Part shown: piece after piece, positions 1 to 11,485 of the stretch
Position numbering within the stretch: the first letter of the stretch is position 1
How the letters are laid out: the number at the start of each line of letters is the position of its first letter
Source of the DNA: Sequoia sempervirens
Lineage: Eukaryota; Streptophyta; Pinopsida; Cupressales; Cupressaceae
Reading direction: 5' to 3'
Assembly: GCA_007258455.2 (NCBI GenBank)
Contig: VDFB02262615.1
Location: forward strand, 57,747 to 121,746
DNA: 64,000 bases
Notes under the pieces: generated by a model
The model's input: only the letters and a program-made list of their open reading frames with translations
What the model was told of the DNA's origin: nothing
Database searches by the model: none
Position numbers and translations under genes: made by a program

Positions 1-340
1 ATTGACAAAGATGTTTGGGTTTTGCAAATATGTTCACCATGTAAATTTGGTTGTTCCCATTTCAAAAGGGTTCATCATTTTTCAACAACTTAATCTATAT
101 TTGCTATTTTCTTTGTGGAGATGGTTACAATTGCCTTAGAAGTAGCCCTTTTCAAATAAAAATATTTCTAGTTCCCTAATGGCCTTTGTGGCTTTGTCAC
201 CTTTTTTTAGTTTGATGATTTCTTGCATAAGTACTAGGGTTATGACCTTGTTTGCATGTAACTCATTCAATGGGAATTCTTGGTCTATTCTTAGTCAAGC
301 CTTTCTTGAGTATGCAATTTTTTTTGGATCTCCTTTGGTG
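1..340 (-). repeat. Broken antisense retroelement-like coding remnant left of the LTR tail
   Basis: Reading the minus strand gives a mostly open but stop-interrupted frame with a Cys/His-rich stretch (GNCNHLHKENSKY) that faintly resembles a gag zinc knuckle. The same sequence continues without a break to the left of copy 2 (57,158-58,363), so this is the right end of a longer antisense remnant. It shows no similarity to the long 3' LTR at 6,090-9,427, so it is not the missing part of the 5' LTR. The family is not recognised. Confidence 0.35.
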
Positions 341-590
341 ATGTATGTTTCTTGTATCTATTTATTTGAAAGATGGAAAATGTATTTTGTATCTAGATTA
401 TGAAATCATAATTTCTTTGGAAATATTGTACATTTCATTGAATGAAATGAGAAGATTAATTTATTGCTATCTTATGTGCATTTTATCTTGTTTGAAAAGA
501 AAAAAATTATCGCTGTGTTTAGCCATTAGATTAAATTCGCTTGTGGTAAGACATAGGAAAATTACTGGGTTGAGAAAGGGGCATGTTACA
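341..590 (+). repeat. 3' end of 5' LTR (truncated)
   Basis: These 250 bases match 9,178-9,427 at the end of the 3' LTR with a few substitutions and small indels, and end in the same GCATGTTACA. Similarity stops abruptly at 341, where unrelated antisense sequence begins. The 5' LTR is therefore truncated or replaced at this point, or the 3' copy carries extra DNA. Confidence 0.8.
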
Positions 591-592
591 CA

Positions 593-612
593 TGGTATCA
601 AAAGTACTAGGT
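593..612 (+). other. Primer-binding site (initiator Met tRNA type)
   Basis: TGGTATCA begins two bases after the LTR end. It is identical to the first eight bases of the common plant PBS TGGTATCAGAGC, which pairs with the 3' end of initiator tRNA-Met (established); the following bases have drifted. This fixes the LTR/internal boundary near 590. Confidence 0.75.
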
Positions 613-673
613 TTAGCTCTAGAACCTATGTGCTCGCTATGTTTTCCCTTCCAACATTATGTGAATCTAATGT

Positions 674-1226
674 TTGGTAAATTCTTGTGCCAAAATAGTG
701 CATTTATGTTTAATTGAAAGAAAGCCAGTAATCGAGAATGACCATCACCTGAGGGCCAAGAAGGAAAAGGAAGCCCTTTTGTACCATAGAGAGAACTATG
801 ACAATGCCATCTGGCTAAGTGATACCGAGACAATCAGTCATGCTCTATCACGAATTAGTCAAGAGAAGAGAAGGATGAGAAATGAAGCCAACTTCATCTA
901 TCTATTTCTTGTCTCTTTGGAAAAATTGGACTCACTATCACTTTCTAGGGATATGCCCTCAGAATATAGCATCAGTCCAGCTATGTTGTTTAGAGATCCT
1001 CATGTTTTTCCCATGGTTGAATTAACTGTTATAGCCTCAAGTGGTGAGTTAGAAGGTTATGTATCTCACAATTATGTATCAGAAGAGATACTATCCTTTC
1101 TGGGATAGAGAAGAGAAGATTAGAGATGAACAAAAATCTAAGGGGTATACCTCATTAAGCTATGTATCTGAGAGTGAATCCGATGGATACTCCCCTATTG
1201 ACTACTTGAAAAATCATTCAATGTAA
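674..1226 (+). pseudogene. Extra ORF upstream of gag, one frameshift
   Basis: A frame stays open for about 144 codons (to 1,108) and then continues one frame over to a stop at 1,224-1,226, giving about 185 codons of coding-like sequence between PBS and gag. It is charged and hydrophilic, with an RISQEKRRMRNEANF stretch and an acidic, Ser-rich end (SYVSESESDGYS). I do not recognise the family. The first ATG in the frame is about 67 codons in, so the true start is unclear. It is less broken than the gag and pol around it. Extra ORFs before gag are known in several plant gypsy lineages (established in general terms). It may also be chance-open sequence. Confidence 0.4.
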
Positions 1227-1410
1227 ATGAAAGGAAATTGAAATCCTTATGAATAAATGAAAAGTTATTTTCTATATCAAAACTTGTGAGCAAAATAGAA
1301 TTTCTTGTGTGTGAATGTTTGCTCTTTTGAAAAGTTTTCAATATATATTAAGTGAACCATGATAGGATCTAATATAGATGAACCTTTAGATATAACTTTT
1401 TCTTGAAAGG

Positions 1411-2620
1411 ATGGTGAGAACAAGGACTAATCCTGGAGAAATTCAGGAAGTTGGACAAGGTCTAGATAATACTGAAACCAAGTTGGACGACATCTTGGCC
1501 ATCATGGATGAAATTAGGGCAAGGATATAAAATCTTGAACAAGAAGTGAAAAGGAAAGAAAAAGAACATGAAGTTCCATTAGGTGAAGAGGAAGAAATAC
1601 CTAATGAAAATGAAGGAGAGAATTCTCATGACCTTAATCAATCAATTCAACATAAGGAAGAAGAATCTTTGTCCAAATCTGAAAGTAGCAAATGAAAACG
1701 TGTGGCAACTAAGTTGTCTAGGGATATGAGAAAATTTATCCTGCCAAAATTTGAGGGAAGCACCAACGAAGATGAGGTCGAGGCTTGGTTAATTCAAATG
1801 GAAAAATATTTTGAGATAAAAAACTATTCTAAGGTCACCAAAACTGTATGGGGTGCATTCCAGTTAGCGAGAAGCTTCTAATTGGTGGATGAACAAAAAG
1901 ATGGAACTTGGTCTTAGTTCTTTAAATTTAACTTGGAATGAGTTTGCTGAAATATTTTAGAAAAGATGGCTACCCAACTCTTTTATGACCATAAATTGAA
2001 TGATTTCCAAAATTGGAAGCAAGGTGATATGTGGGTGAACGAATATTGGGAAAAGTTCACTCATCTTTTGAAGTATGTACCAATGTACCAGAAGGATGAA
2101 TGTTTTTGAATTAGAAAGTTCATAATGTGGCTGGATAGCTCAATTGGTGGTGAAGTGGATGTACATGGTCCAACTACTATGGATATGGTATATGAAAAGG
2201 CAGTCAAGCAAGAGTAGAAGCTCAAAGCCATTTCAATCCACTGGGAGAATAGAAACCGAAAGAAGTTCGGTGGGTCTCAAGTAAATTAGGTTCCAAGGAA
2301 ATCTGTTGGAGCACAAGAATCTCAAAGGCAAGGAAATAAGGGATCTTGTAACAATTGGAATGAACCAAGAAGAGATTGTCGAGGAAACAACAACAATAAT
2401 TTCAACAATACTGGAGGGAATGTTAGTAAATTTGACAAGTCTGTAAGAAGGAAGGACCCGTAGAAGGATACTTTACTTATGGAGGGGATCATTATACCAC
2501 TCAATGTCCCAACAAGCCTTCAGGATCTCAAGCAAATAGAAATTCTCTTCCTTCACAACGAACTACATTCCAACAGAAAATCCATGCAACCTTGGACAAT
2601 TGACAAGCTGAATATCAGGT
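1411..2620 (+). pseudogene. gag: Ty3/gypsy gag, decayed
   Basis: The ATG at 1,411 opens MVRTRTNPGEIQEVGQ, followed by a Glu/Lys-rich coiled-coil-like region and then a capsid-like segment with the typical FEGSTNEDEVEAWLIQMEKY pattern near 1,750-1,810. A degraded zinc knuckle (YGGDHYTTQCPNKP) lies near 2,475-2,520. In-frame stops occur near 1,526 and 1,693, with frame changes near 1,870. Gag would form the particle that packages the RNA; this copy cannot make the full protein. The same breaks are present in copy 2. Confidence 0.8.
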
Positions 2621-2627
2621 CACGCCA

Positions 2628-2909
2628 GTGGAAACTCTAGGTATTTTGTTTGGTATACCCATATTTGTACTTATTGATACTGGAGCAATAAAAAAAATTG
2701 TTTCACCTAGAGTAGCTAATCAAATAACTAGAAAAGCTGGAGTTATGAAAAAGTCTTGGGTTGTTGAGTATGCAAAACATACAAGAACAACAGTGAAGCA
2801 ATGCTTGTTCGAAGCAAGGGTAGAACTTCCTAGTTTCTCAACTGAAGTAAGCTTGTACGTAGCACTCCTAGGATCTTATGATGTCATTCTAGGAATGAAT
2901 TGGATATAG
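2628..2909 (+). pseudogene. Retroviral-type aspartic protease domain
   Basis: This 93-codon open segment carries LIDTGA (2,670-2,687), the D-T/S-G active-site motif of retropepsins, and ends GSYDVILGMNWI, the conserved second half of gypsy proteases (ILGMxWL). In an intact element it would cut the gag-pol polyprotein. It ends at a TAG where the next residue in the family is often Leu or Trp. The reading frame before and after it is interrupted, so it is a fragment of a dead polyprotein. Confidence 0.8.
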
Positions 2910-3209
2910 AAACATAGAGCCAAAGTGGGTTGTCATTCCAAGGTAGTAGAGTGTCTTGATGATCTAAGAAATTGGGTGACATTGCAAGGAACACCAAGAG
3001 AGATTAAGTTGAGACAAATTTTTGCCATGCAAATGCTTAGAGAAAAAAGAAAGGATGTCAACTATTTGTTGTCAAAATAGAATAACTCAAGGAAGTCACT
3101 CCTTAAGATAATGTCATGGACTGTGAACCACAAGATTCTCTAGAGATTGAAGGAGAAATGGTGAAATCTAGAGAAATGGATATGGAGAAATATCCCATTT
3201 TATAGAAAT

Positions 3210-4560
3210 TTGTGGACGTATTTCTAGATGAGTTACCTGGATTACCTCCCAAGAGGGTATTTGATTTCTCTATTGAAATTGTACTAGGATATGAACCTAT
3301 ATCCAAGGTGTCCTATAGAATGAATACTACGGAATTAATGGAACTAGGCACAGTTGGAAGAGTTGTTATCTAAGGGATTGATAAGACCCAGTGTTTCACC
3401 CTAGGGAGTGCTAGTGATCTTTGCAAAGAAGGATGAGACATTGCGCTTATGTATTGATTATCATATGCTTAATAAATCCATGATAAAGAATAAATATCTG
3501 TTGCCACGTATCGACGATCTATTTGATTAGATGCGAGGAGCGGTTGTGTTTTCAAAGATTGATTTGCGATCATGTTACCATCAACTGAGAATTAAAAATG
3601 AAGACATATTCAAGACTACCTTTAGAACTAGATATAGGCATTATGAGTTTACAGTCTTACCTTTTAGACTTACTAATGCACCTGCAACATTTATGAACCT
3701 AATGAATAATACTTTTAGGGGTTGTTTGGATAGGTTTGCTTTAGTATTCTTGGATGATATCTTAATTTATTTCAAGGATGAAGAGGACCATTGCAAACAT
3801 TTAGAGATAGTTCTCAAATGGTTAAGAAAACATAAATTGTATGGAAAAATATCTAAGTGTACTTTCTTTCAAAAGGTGTAAAATCTAGGTTACATAATTT
3901 CGGCTAAGGGAATTTCAGTGGATCCAACTAAAACAAAGGTGGTGTTAGAATGGTTAGTACCTAAAAATGTACTATAGGTTAGAAGTTTCATGGGTTTGGC
4001 TAGCTACTATCAGAAGTTTGTTGTAAAATTTTCCAAGATAGCTTTTCCTATTACTTCATTGCGAAGGAAACGAAATAAATTTGAGTGGATAGAAAAATGT
4101 CAAACAACATTTGATCTACTCGAGGAGAAGTTGACTACAACTCTGATATTAAAGGTACCGGATCTAGAGGGTGACTTCACTGTCATCACAGAGGTGTTAA
4201 GAGAAGGAATAGGTGGAGTGTTGATGCAAGAAGGGCAGGTCATAGATTATGAATCAAGAAAGTTGAAGCCTTATGAGCAAAATTATGCATCACATTATTT
4301 AGAGTTAGCAACAATTGTTTATACATTGCAGATGTGGAGACATTATTTGCTTGGGAAGCCATTTGACCTAAAGAATGATCATCATGGTCTTAAGTATTTG
4401 CTTACTCGACCCAATTTGAATGCACGACAATGTAGATGATTAGAGTTGATATATGATTATGACTTCAATATCAATTACATCAAGGGAAAAGAGAATCGGG
4501 TTGCCGATGCCCTAAGTTGTAGAAGGCATATCGCCTCAATGGTATCCATTCAAATCGACT
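3210..4560 (+). pseudogene. Reverse transcriptase and RNase H domains
   Basis: The RT fingers and palm read [14 protein letters not shown] (3,556 on), then [12 protein letters not shown] and the catalytic FLDDILIY near 3,745-3,770, the usual gypsy form of YxDD. A connection domain follows (MGLASYYQKFV at 3,990), then RNase H with GGVLMQEGQ, LELATIVYTLQMWRHYL and a degenerate DHHGLKYL. The first RNase H aspartate segment (normally TDAS) reads TEV. In-frame stops include TAG before 3,531, TAA after 3,878, TAG at 3,976 and TGA at 4,437. Most fit a single C-to-T change from CAG, CAA or CGA. Confidence 0.85.
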
Positions 4561-4679
4561 TTAAGGGTCAAGTATTGTAGAAATCCAAGGGTGACGAGTA
4601 CTATGAGAAAGTTAAGCAAGCACTCATGGATAATCTGTAAGATGCAAGGTACGAAGGATTTCATTTTGAACCTAGTGGA

Positions 4680-5690
4680 TTGTTAAGGTTTAAAGGAAGA
4701 ATTTATGTGCCTAATTCTGAAAAGTTGAAAAATCTAGTGTGGAAAGAAGTGCATGAAGCACCATATTCCAGACATCCGGGTGTGACTAAGATGTTGGCTG
4801 TTGTGAAGTCATTATATTTTTGGAAAGAGATGAAAGGAGAGGCTACTAGATTTGTAGCAAGATGCTTAGAGTGTCAAAGGGTGAAAGTTGAACATCATCA
4901 CCCAATAGGTCTTTCATATCCTCATGATATTCATGAGAGGAAGTGGCAAGTCATTAGTATGGACTTTGTGCAGGGTCTTCCTATGTCGAGGAATAAGCAC
5001 AACACCATTATGGTGGTAGTGGACAAACTTACCAAAGTAGCACATTTTATTCCTGAAAATTTAATGGATGGAGCTTCTGTCATAGCTTGAAAATTCATTT
5101 AAGAGGTGTTTAGATTACATGGGATTCTTGAAAAGATTATTTCAGATAGGGATGTTCATGTGACATCTAGGTTTTGGAAAACCTTGTTTTCCTCATTTGG
5201 AACTCAATTGAATATAAGTTCTACATATCATCCAGAGATGGATGGGAAAATTCAAAGGGTGAATCAAGTATTAGAAGACCTACTGAGAATGTATTGCATG
5301 GATCAACAATACAAGTGGGAAGATTACTTGCCTTTAGTGGAGTTTGTGTATAACAATTCCTATCATTCTGCAATTAAGATGACTCCTTTTGAAGCATTGT
5401 ATGGTAAAAAATTTTGAGATCTTATAAGCTAGGACAAGCTAGAGGATAGGATAAGTCTTGGACCAAAGATGTTATAAATGGAAGAGCAAGTTGGAATTAT
5501 TAAGCAAAGGCTACCTGAAGCCAATGACAAGCAAAAAAACTATGTAGATTCTAAAAGAGTTACTAGAAAAATTGAAGTAGGGGAAAAGGTGTTGTTGAGA
5601 GTAGAACCTCAAAAGAGTTCCATAAAGTTTGGGAAGTTATCCAAACTACCTCCGTGATATGTAGGTCCATTTGAGGTTCTAGAGGAAGTA
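4680..5690 (+). pseudogene. Integrase zinc-binding and catalytic core
   Basis: The HHCC zinc finger is visible (HEAPYSRHPGVTKM with ARCLECQRVK). The core follows with the first Asp in SMDFVQGLP and the second in ISDRD. The third catalytic position, normally Glu in a TERVNQ context, reads KIQRVNQ (codon near 5,253), a Gln substitution that would abolish strand transfer. Stops at 5,088-5,090 and 5,100 (ARKFIQ context) and at 5,415 break the frame. After the core comes the family-typical KPxxSxxKFGKLSKLPPxYVGPFE segment, interrupted by TGA near 5,656. Confidence 0.85.
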
Positions 5691-5694
5691 AACC

Positions 5695-6011
5695 CTGTTG
5701 CTTACCGAATTGCATTGCCACCAACTCTTGCTTGGATGCATAATGTCTTTCATGTTTCATACATAAAGAAGTATATACCAGGTGATAATCATGTCATTGA
5801 TTGGAATATTTTACAAGTACAAGACCCAGGAGTAGTAACAATCGAACTTGTTAAGGTGCTCAAAATGCATAAGCTTCGCTTATGTAACAGAGAGGTTTTG
5901 CAGTGCAAAGTCTAGTGGGACCAGTACTCAAAAGGTTTTGCTACTTGGGAAGACTATGTTGAAATAGAGAAAAAGTTTCCACATGCTTTACATGCTTTTG
6001 AGAGTTGTTGA
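5695..6011 (+). pseudogene. Integrase C-terminal tail, chromodomain-like end
   Basis: The sequence reads LPPTLAWMHNVFHVSYIKKY, a hallmark of plant gypsy integrase C-termini. It continues through VLKMHKLRLCNREVLQCKV and ends FATWEDYVEIEKKFPHALHAF before TGA at 6,009-6,011. The W..YS..FATWE pattern resembles the divergent chromodomain at the C-terminus of plant chromoviruses (family knowledge). One TAG interrupts it near 5,913, in a VKVxW context. In copy 2 several bases differ in exactly this region. Confidence 0.65.
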
Positions 6012-6075
6012 AAATAATATTACGTGTTGTGTTTTATCTATGTTTGCTACATAAGATCATCAAAGACGATGATTC

Positions 6076-6089
6076 ACAAGGGGGGGATA
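6076..6089 (+). other. Polypurine tract
   Basis: ACAAGGGGGGGATA lies directly before TGTTACACCCC, the LTR start. A purine-rich run abutting the 3' LTR is the primer for plus-strand DNA synthesis in LTR retrotransposons (established). Confidence 0.8.
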
Positions 6090-9000
6090 TGTTACACCCC
6101 GTTGTGTATTTACCTAGTTACTTTTACCTAGCTAGATGAAATATTTGCATATGTGTGTGTGTGTTTGTAACTTTGATGGAAATAAATGTGAATGTACTTT
6201 ATTTGTATGACTCATTAGAAATATAATGAATAAATGGTTGATTCAATTGGATGATATATATATATTTCTTAATTTTGACTATAGAATATATACTGCAAAC
6301 GATTGTTTTGTGATCAATTTACTACCTTTGCAAATGTGCCAAGTTGGTTGCAGGTACAGATTCACACCTCTAGAAGGGAGGGGAAGTATCACTTAGGAGA
6401 AGAGTTTTGGTTTGGTAACCCTTAATGAGTCTAGCTGAGCTTTCACACACTCACTTTTAGATTGGTCAAGTCAAGTCAATAGTTTTGAGAAAAAGGTAAG
6501 ATACCTTGGTTTGTTTGCTATGGGGAGGTTTTGTTTTGATTATGAGATCATTCTTGAATTAGGTGTTTGAGTTTCCTTGTATTTATGAGTACTTCTTTAT
6601 GAGTACAATCGATGAGATATATACATAAGATGTATATACACACACATATATGCATGTTTATGATGAACTCATACACGAGTAAAGGCGTACATAAGTATAC
6701 GTAGATAGATGTATCTACACATGTTTATGGACAGCTTACCCATATGCATGGGAACATCGAATGGACAAAGTGACATGTATATATTCAATCAATATTATTG
6801 CTTTACATATGTTTGAAGGTAATGTTATATATATGTATACAATGAGTATATATGTATATGTGTATATATATATATATATTGATATACGTGTATGTATTGA
6901 CGTGAAAGCAACGTCCATACAGGTATATATATATACAAATGAATGTATGCATATATATACATGTACAATATTATCTGGATAGTAATGGATATAAGTTTAT
7001 ACATTTAAACATCGAATGGCGTATATCTATAATCGTATGAGTTGATATATATATATATAATATGTTATCTACACATGTTTATGGACAGCTTACCCATATG
7101 CATGGGAACATCGAATGGAAAAAGTGACATGTATATATTCAATCAATATTAGTGCTTTATGTATGTTTGAAGGTAATGTTATATATATGTATACAATGAG
7201 TATATATGTATATGTGTATATATATATATTGATATACGTGTATGTATTGATGTGAAGGCAACGTCCATATAGGTATATATATATATACAAATGAATGTAT
7301 GCATATATATACATGTACAATATTATCTGGATAGTAATGGATATAAGTTTATACATTCAAATATTGAATGGCGTATATCTATAATTGTATGAGTTGATAT
7401 ATATATATATATATAATATGTTAAGTTATTTATATATGTATATATATGTATAATAGAATATATATATATACCATGCATATATATATTATTGTTGATAAAT
7501 TATAATGTTTGAATAAGCACCGATGTTTTAAATGCTAAAGTGCATACTATACATATTATAGTATATAGTGCACATCTAATATAGTGTTAGGTGCAACAAT
7601 AAAGAGCACATACTAAAGACAACACTATAAACATTTATCATGAATTACCATGCTTTGCAAATGGAATGCCTCACATTAGAAGGTGTGTGGAGATAAGTTA
7701 AAGACATAGTCAAGAGTATTGAAAGCAATTTTAAACGCATTTAAAAGCTTTGACTTGGTCCTTTATCTGTTAACACCAAACAACACAAGAAGTTTATGTC
7801 GTGCCAAATTATGAATAACTGCATTGCTTTAGAAGTCTGTTTTATGAGCTCTATCTAGCAATGGAAACCAAAATGAATTGGAGAATAAGTCAAGTAGAAG
7901 CTGGCATGGATTAAGTCGACCTGTCTGATTATTTTCTTTGCATATTTGAAATGCATTCTTGTTTTCTATGAATGAAGCAACCTGCTGTGCTATGTTGCTA
8001 AGTCTTAAGTTAGAAATCTTCCACCTTTTATTTACCATGCTAAGTCAAATCAAATAAGTTGAGAAATGTCAATTCATTTACCTTGTTTCTAGCCTGTAAA
8101 TGTTGATTTTTGTGTATCAATAGAGGCATTGTTTACCTCAAAGGGATGCATATTTCCACTATGCTGTTATTTTTTGAGAGTTGCTCTATTTTTTTTTAGT
8201 TTTGTGAGAGAGTTAGAGGGTGGTTTTACAAGAGATTTATTGAGAAAATTTGTGAGGGTATTTGGGAAGAGTGGAAGTAATTTGTTGTCAATTGCAAGAT
8301 GATTTAAGGAGGCTAGGATTGGAAACCAACTAGATCAAATTGGAGATTTATACTTACATGTTGAATCTTACTCTTTTATGCTTGATTGAATTTAGAATGA
8401 TTATGTGAAATGCTTATTTTGTTTGGAAAATGTATTATGTTTTTAGGGAAAGATTGTTTCAACCTATGTGAAATTGAAGTCACTTGTTGTTTATAGTTTG
8501 GATTCTCTATTGCTTGTATGTTTGTACATACTCCATATTAAGGAGTGGGTGTATTTATATATAGTACTAAGTACTTCAAATTGAGTGGAGCCTATATAGC
8601 TAAATCCAGTTTTGAATTGGTAGGTTATGGAAAGCATGTTAAACGTAATAAAAGAGTCATAGTGAACTTAGTGTATATAGGTTGTTCCTAGGGTTAAAGA
8701 TTATTCAATGGAGGGAATTTCCTATTGCATAGAATATGAATGGTCTTAACAAATTGATCTATAATGGTGGATGAGCGTGTGAAGTCCATTATGAATTAGG
8801 GGTGATGAATACTTTGGCCAAAGTGGTGTAATTCGCCACTAGTTACACTATTAGTTCATTGTGTTACCTTTTAGCATGCTAGTTTGAGATTTTCATACAT
8901 GTAGAATTTAAATAAGTTATATGATAAAGTTCTAGTTATGTAGGACACAACACCAGCTCAGGAATTGCTAGTATTTTGTGGTTTCCAGACCAAAGCTCTT

Positions 9001-9427
9001 TGTCCAAGGGTAGGGCTATCTTACCATATGCGGTAGATGTGCAGAGGACTACAGTTAGTCTGAGGATGGTAGAAAAGCGCTTGAGTGATGCTTCTCCTCT
9101 CAGCCAGTGAGCCAAGATTTGAAAGGGGATTTCCTGGATCAATTATATTTCTAGTGCCAATGAAGCTCAAATGAGCTATGTATGTTTCTTGTATCTATTT
9201 CTTTGAAAGATGGAAAATGTGTTTTGTATCTAGATTATGAAATCATTTCTTTGGAAATATTGTACATTTTGTTGAATGAAATGAGAAGGATAATTTATTG
9301 CTATCTTATGTGCATTTTATCTTGTTTGAAAAGAAAAAAAATTATCGTTATGTGTTTAGCCATTAAATTAAATTCGCTTGTGGTAAAACATAGGAAAATT
9401 ACTGAGTTGAGCAAGGGGCATGTTACA
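6090..9427 (+). repeat. 3' LTR of copy 1 (about 3.3 kb, possibly with inserted DNA)
   Basis: It starts TGTTACACCCC after the PPT and ends GCATGTTACA at 9,427, where its last 250 bp match the 5' LTR tail at 341-590. It is AT-rich, carries a 354-bp tandem duplication full of TA/GTAT microsatellite (6,712-7,424), and has no coding sequence I can support. No matching 5-bp target duplication can be tested because the left end of the element is missing. About 3.3 kb is long for an LTR but within the range of large plant gypsy LTRs; internal insertions are possible. Confidence 0.7.
6712..7424 (+). repeat. 354-bp tandem duplication, AT-microsatellite rich
   Basis: TATCTACACATGTTTATGG starts at 6,712 and again at 7,066, and the following ~350 bases repeat with few changes, each unit ending in a long (AT)n run. 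The unit holds several TATATG/GTATAT microsatellites. The short open frames here come from TAT/ATA-rich repeats and are not genes. Confidence 0.85.
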
Positions 9428-10914
9428 TTTAGGGTTGACAAGATGCTTAGAATAACAATAGGGTTTAGGGTCAAGAGGTGGTGCAGGAGAACCTAGGGGT
9501 TCTCATGCCTCCATGAGACCTTTTTCTTGTTGGTTTTTGTTTTTCAATATTTCCTTGATGTAATAAGGTCCAATGGACCATTTGTAATAGGTTGTAATAA
9601 GTGTCAAAGTCCAAATGTAAACTTGGTGCACCTAGGTCCAACAAAGGCAAAAGTTTCCATGGTGCAACCAAGTAATGATATTGATGTAATTTGGTGATTC
9701 AAGTCAAATCAGGTGTGTCTAGGGTTAGTTGGTGGTCATTTGAGTTATTTGAGTCATGCAAATACTTGAAACTCTTGTGAGTTCAAAAAAAAGTTGTAAA
9801 CACACTAACCAACGGTCTCCTCATTCAAAAAATAGTTGAGGGCCATTGGAAGAGGCTGATTCATGTTTAAAAATCCTCCATGTGGTCAAGGCAAGGTTGA
9901 TGATTGGAATTTTGAAGGATTGAATGAAAAAAGAACTCTGTTTTTCTCTGATTTTCTAGCATTTTTCTCTATTTTTTTGCTTGGTACAGACTGTGACATC
10001 ATTGTAAGGGATCAAAACACCCATGGGCTAATAGAGGAGAGAGTTATTTTCTTTTGGTGGTGATTTGAAGCAATTTCATCAAGGAATAAGAAAGTTACAT
10101 CTGTTTTTCTAGAAGTGGGTTTGAAATCCTACCAAACCAGGGTTTGAACACAAATATGCTTATATCTTCCCATTCCACCATGGGAAAAATATAATTCTTG
10201 GTGGAATGGGGTTAGTACTCTTCATGTTGCAAGTGGTTTCAAGGAGAGAAATGGGGTTTGGCGTGAAATCCTTGATGCCCTAGGGCTGACATCTCTATGT
10301 GACAGGCCTAGAATTGATCTTTGAAGTGAGTATCTTGCAAATTTTTGAGTGTTCATGCAAGGATGATGTATGAAATGTGTCAAATAGGGCTTGGGGAGTC
10401 CTAAGGAACCTATTGGAGGCATTAGTGGTGTTGGGGTGTGCCTAGATAGGTTGGTTCCTTCATTGTGCAATCCCAATTAGGTTTCTTGGTGGCATTAAAA
10501 CTCAGTAAATTGGAGTAACTCCTTTTAGTGTCTTATCTTGTGAATTTAGGGACTTTTTGGGGTCCTTAAGGGATGTCTAATTCCAATTTCCTATCCCTGG
10601 TTTGAACCTTATCAAACTTTTATTTTGAATGTCCCAGTTGGATAGGGCTACAAGAGTGCATAGGCTTATATGGGAGCGATTGGTAGTTGGGAGTTTCTAA
10701 GCACAAAGTTAGGTTGTATGGTCATAACCTATCATTTTGAGTGTGTACAAGCCTCCTCCAAGCCCTTTGGTCATGTCTAGATGTGAAATCCCAAGTCGGG
10801 TGGTTGGGTTGCTTTGGTGAAGGAATAGTGGAATTGGTGTGTCCACTTTGAGTATTTGAGAGAAGCTTTCTAACAAAGTTCTTGCCTTCCCTGCATGCTC
10901 TACATCAAGAGGGT
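9428..10914. other. No gene seen; telomere-like edge then unclassified sequence
   Basis: Bases 9,428-9,476 (TTTAGGGTTGACAAG onward) belong to the same repeat family as 10,976-11,035, so the gypsy element lies against or inside that array. From about 9,480 to 10,914 the sequence is moderately AT-rich and looks like worn non-coding TE or LTR sequence, but I cannot assign a family. The open frames are short and have no recognisable domain. Confidence 0.5.
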
Positions 10915-11485
10915 ATATGGTTTAGGGTTGAGGATTCATCCCATGGGCTTTAGGTCCTAGGGTTGAGGGATATGGTTTAGGGTTTAGGGTTGACAAGATG
11001 CTTAGAATAACAATAAGGTTTAGGGTCAAGAGGGTATATGGTTTAGGGTTGAGGGTTCATCCCATGGGATTTAGGTACAAGGGTTGAGGGATAGGGTTTA
11101 GGGTTGACAAGATGCTTAGAATAAAAAATATAGAATAACAATAGGGTTTAGGTTCAAGAGGGTATATGGTTTAGGGTTGACAAGATGCTTAGAATAACAA
11201 GTCTAGAATAATAATAGGGTTTATGGTTTATTGTTGAGGGTTCATCTTGTGGGTTTTAGGTCCTAGGGTTGAGGGATATGGTTTAGAGTTTAGGGTTGAC
11301 AAGATGCTTAAAATAACAAAACTAAAATAACAATAGGTTTTATGGTTTACAGTTGAGAGTTCATCCCATGGGCTTTAGGTCCTAGGGTTAGGGATATATG
11401 GTTTAGGGTTGACAAGATGCTTAGAATAACAAATCTGGAATAACAATAGGGTTTAGGGTTGAGAGGGTATATGGTTTAGGGTTGA
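10915..11485 (+). repeat. Interstitial telomere-like minisatellite (TTTAGGG-rich)
   Basis: About a dozen TTTAGGG motifs, the plant telomere repeat, are scattered through imperfect longer units. The recurring phrases are TTTAGGGTTGACAAGATGC, a TTAGAATAACAA stretch, and GGTTCATCCCATGGG plus TTTAGGTCCTAGGG. The best telomeric run is only two adjacent repeats (near 10,978-10,992). It is therefore a telomere-derived or telomere-like minisatellite, not a true telomere. Confidence 0.75.

Larger units (their letters stand above)
1..9427 (+). mobile_element. Decayed Ty3/gypsy (chromovirus-like) retrotransposon, copy 1
   Basis: Domain order is LTR tail, PBS, extra ORF, gag, protease, RT, RNase H, integrase, C-terminal tail, PPT and 3' LTR, all on the plus strand. 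Protease-RT-RNase H-integrase order is diagnostic of Ty3/gypsy (known). LTRs opening TGTTACACCCC and closing TGTTACA, a Met-type PBS, and an integrase tail ending in an FATWE motif fit plant chromoviruses of the Tekay/del kind (inference). No frame is open throughout, so the element is dead. Only the last 250 bp of the 5' LTR is recognisable; bases 1-340 to its left are different DNA. The first ~6 kb recurs at 58,024-64,000. Confidence 0.9.

Noticed and set aside
6736..7356. Open frames rich in Tyr, Ile and Thr in both strands
   Set aside because: They are translations of TATA/GTAT microsatellites in a duplicated LTR segment, with no domain or composition typical of protein.
10976..10993. True telomere
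   Set aside because: Only two adjacent TTTAGGG units occur; the rest are isolated motifs inside longer repeats.
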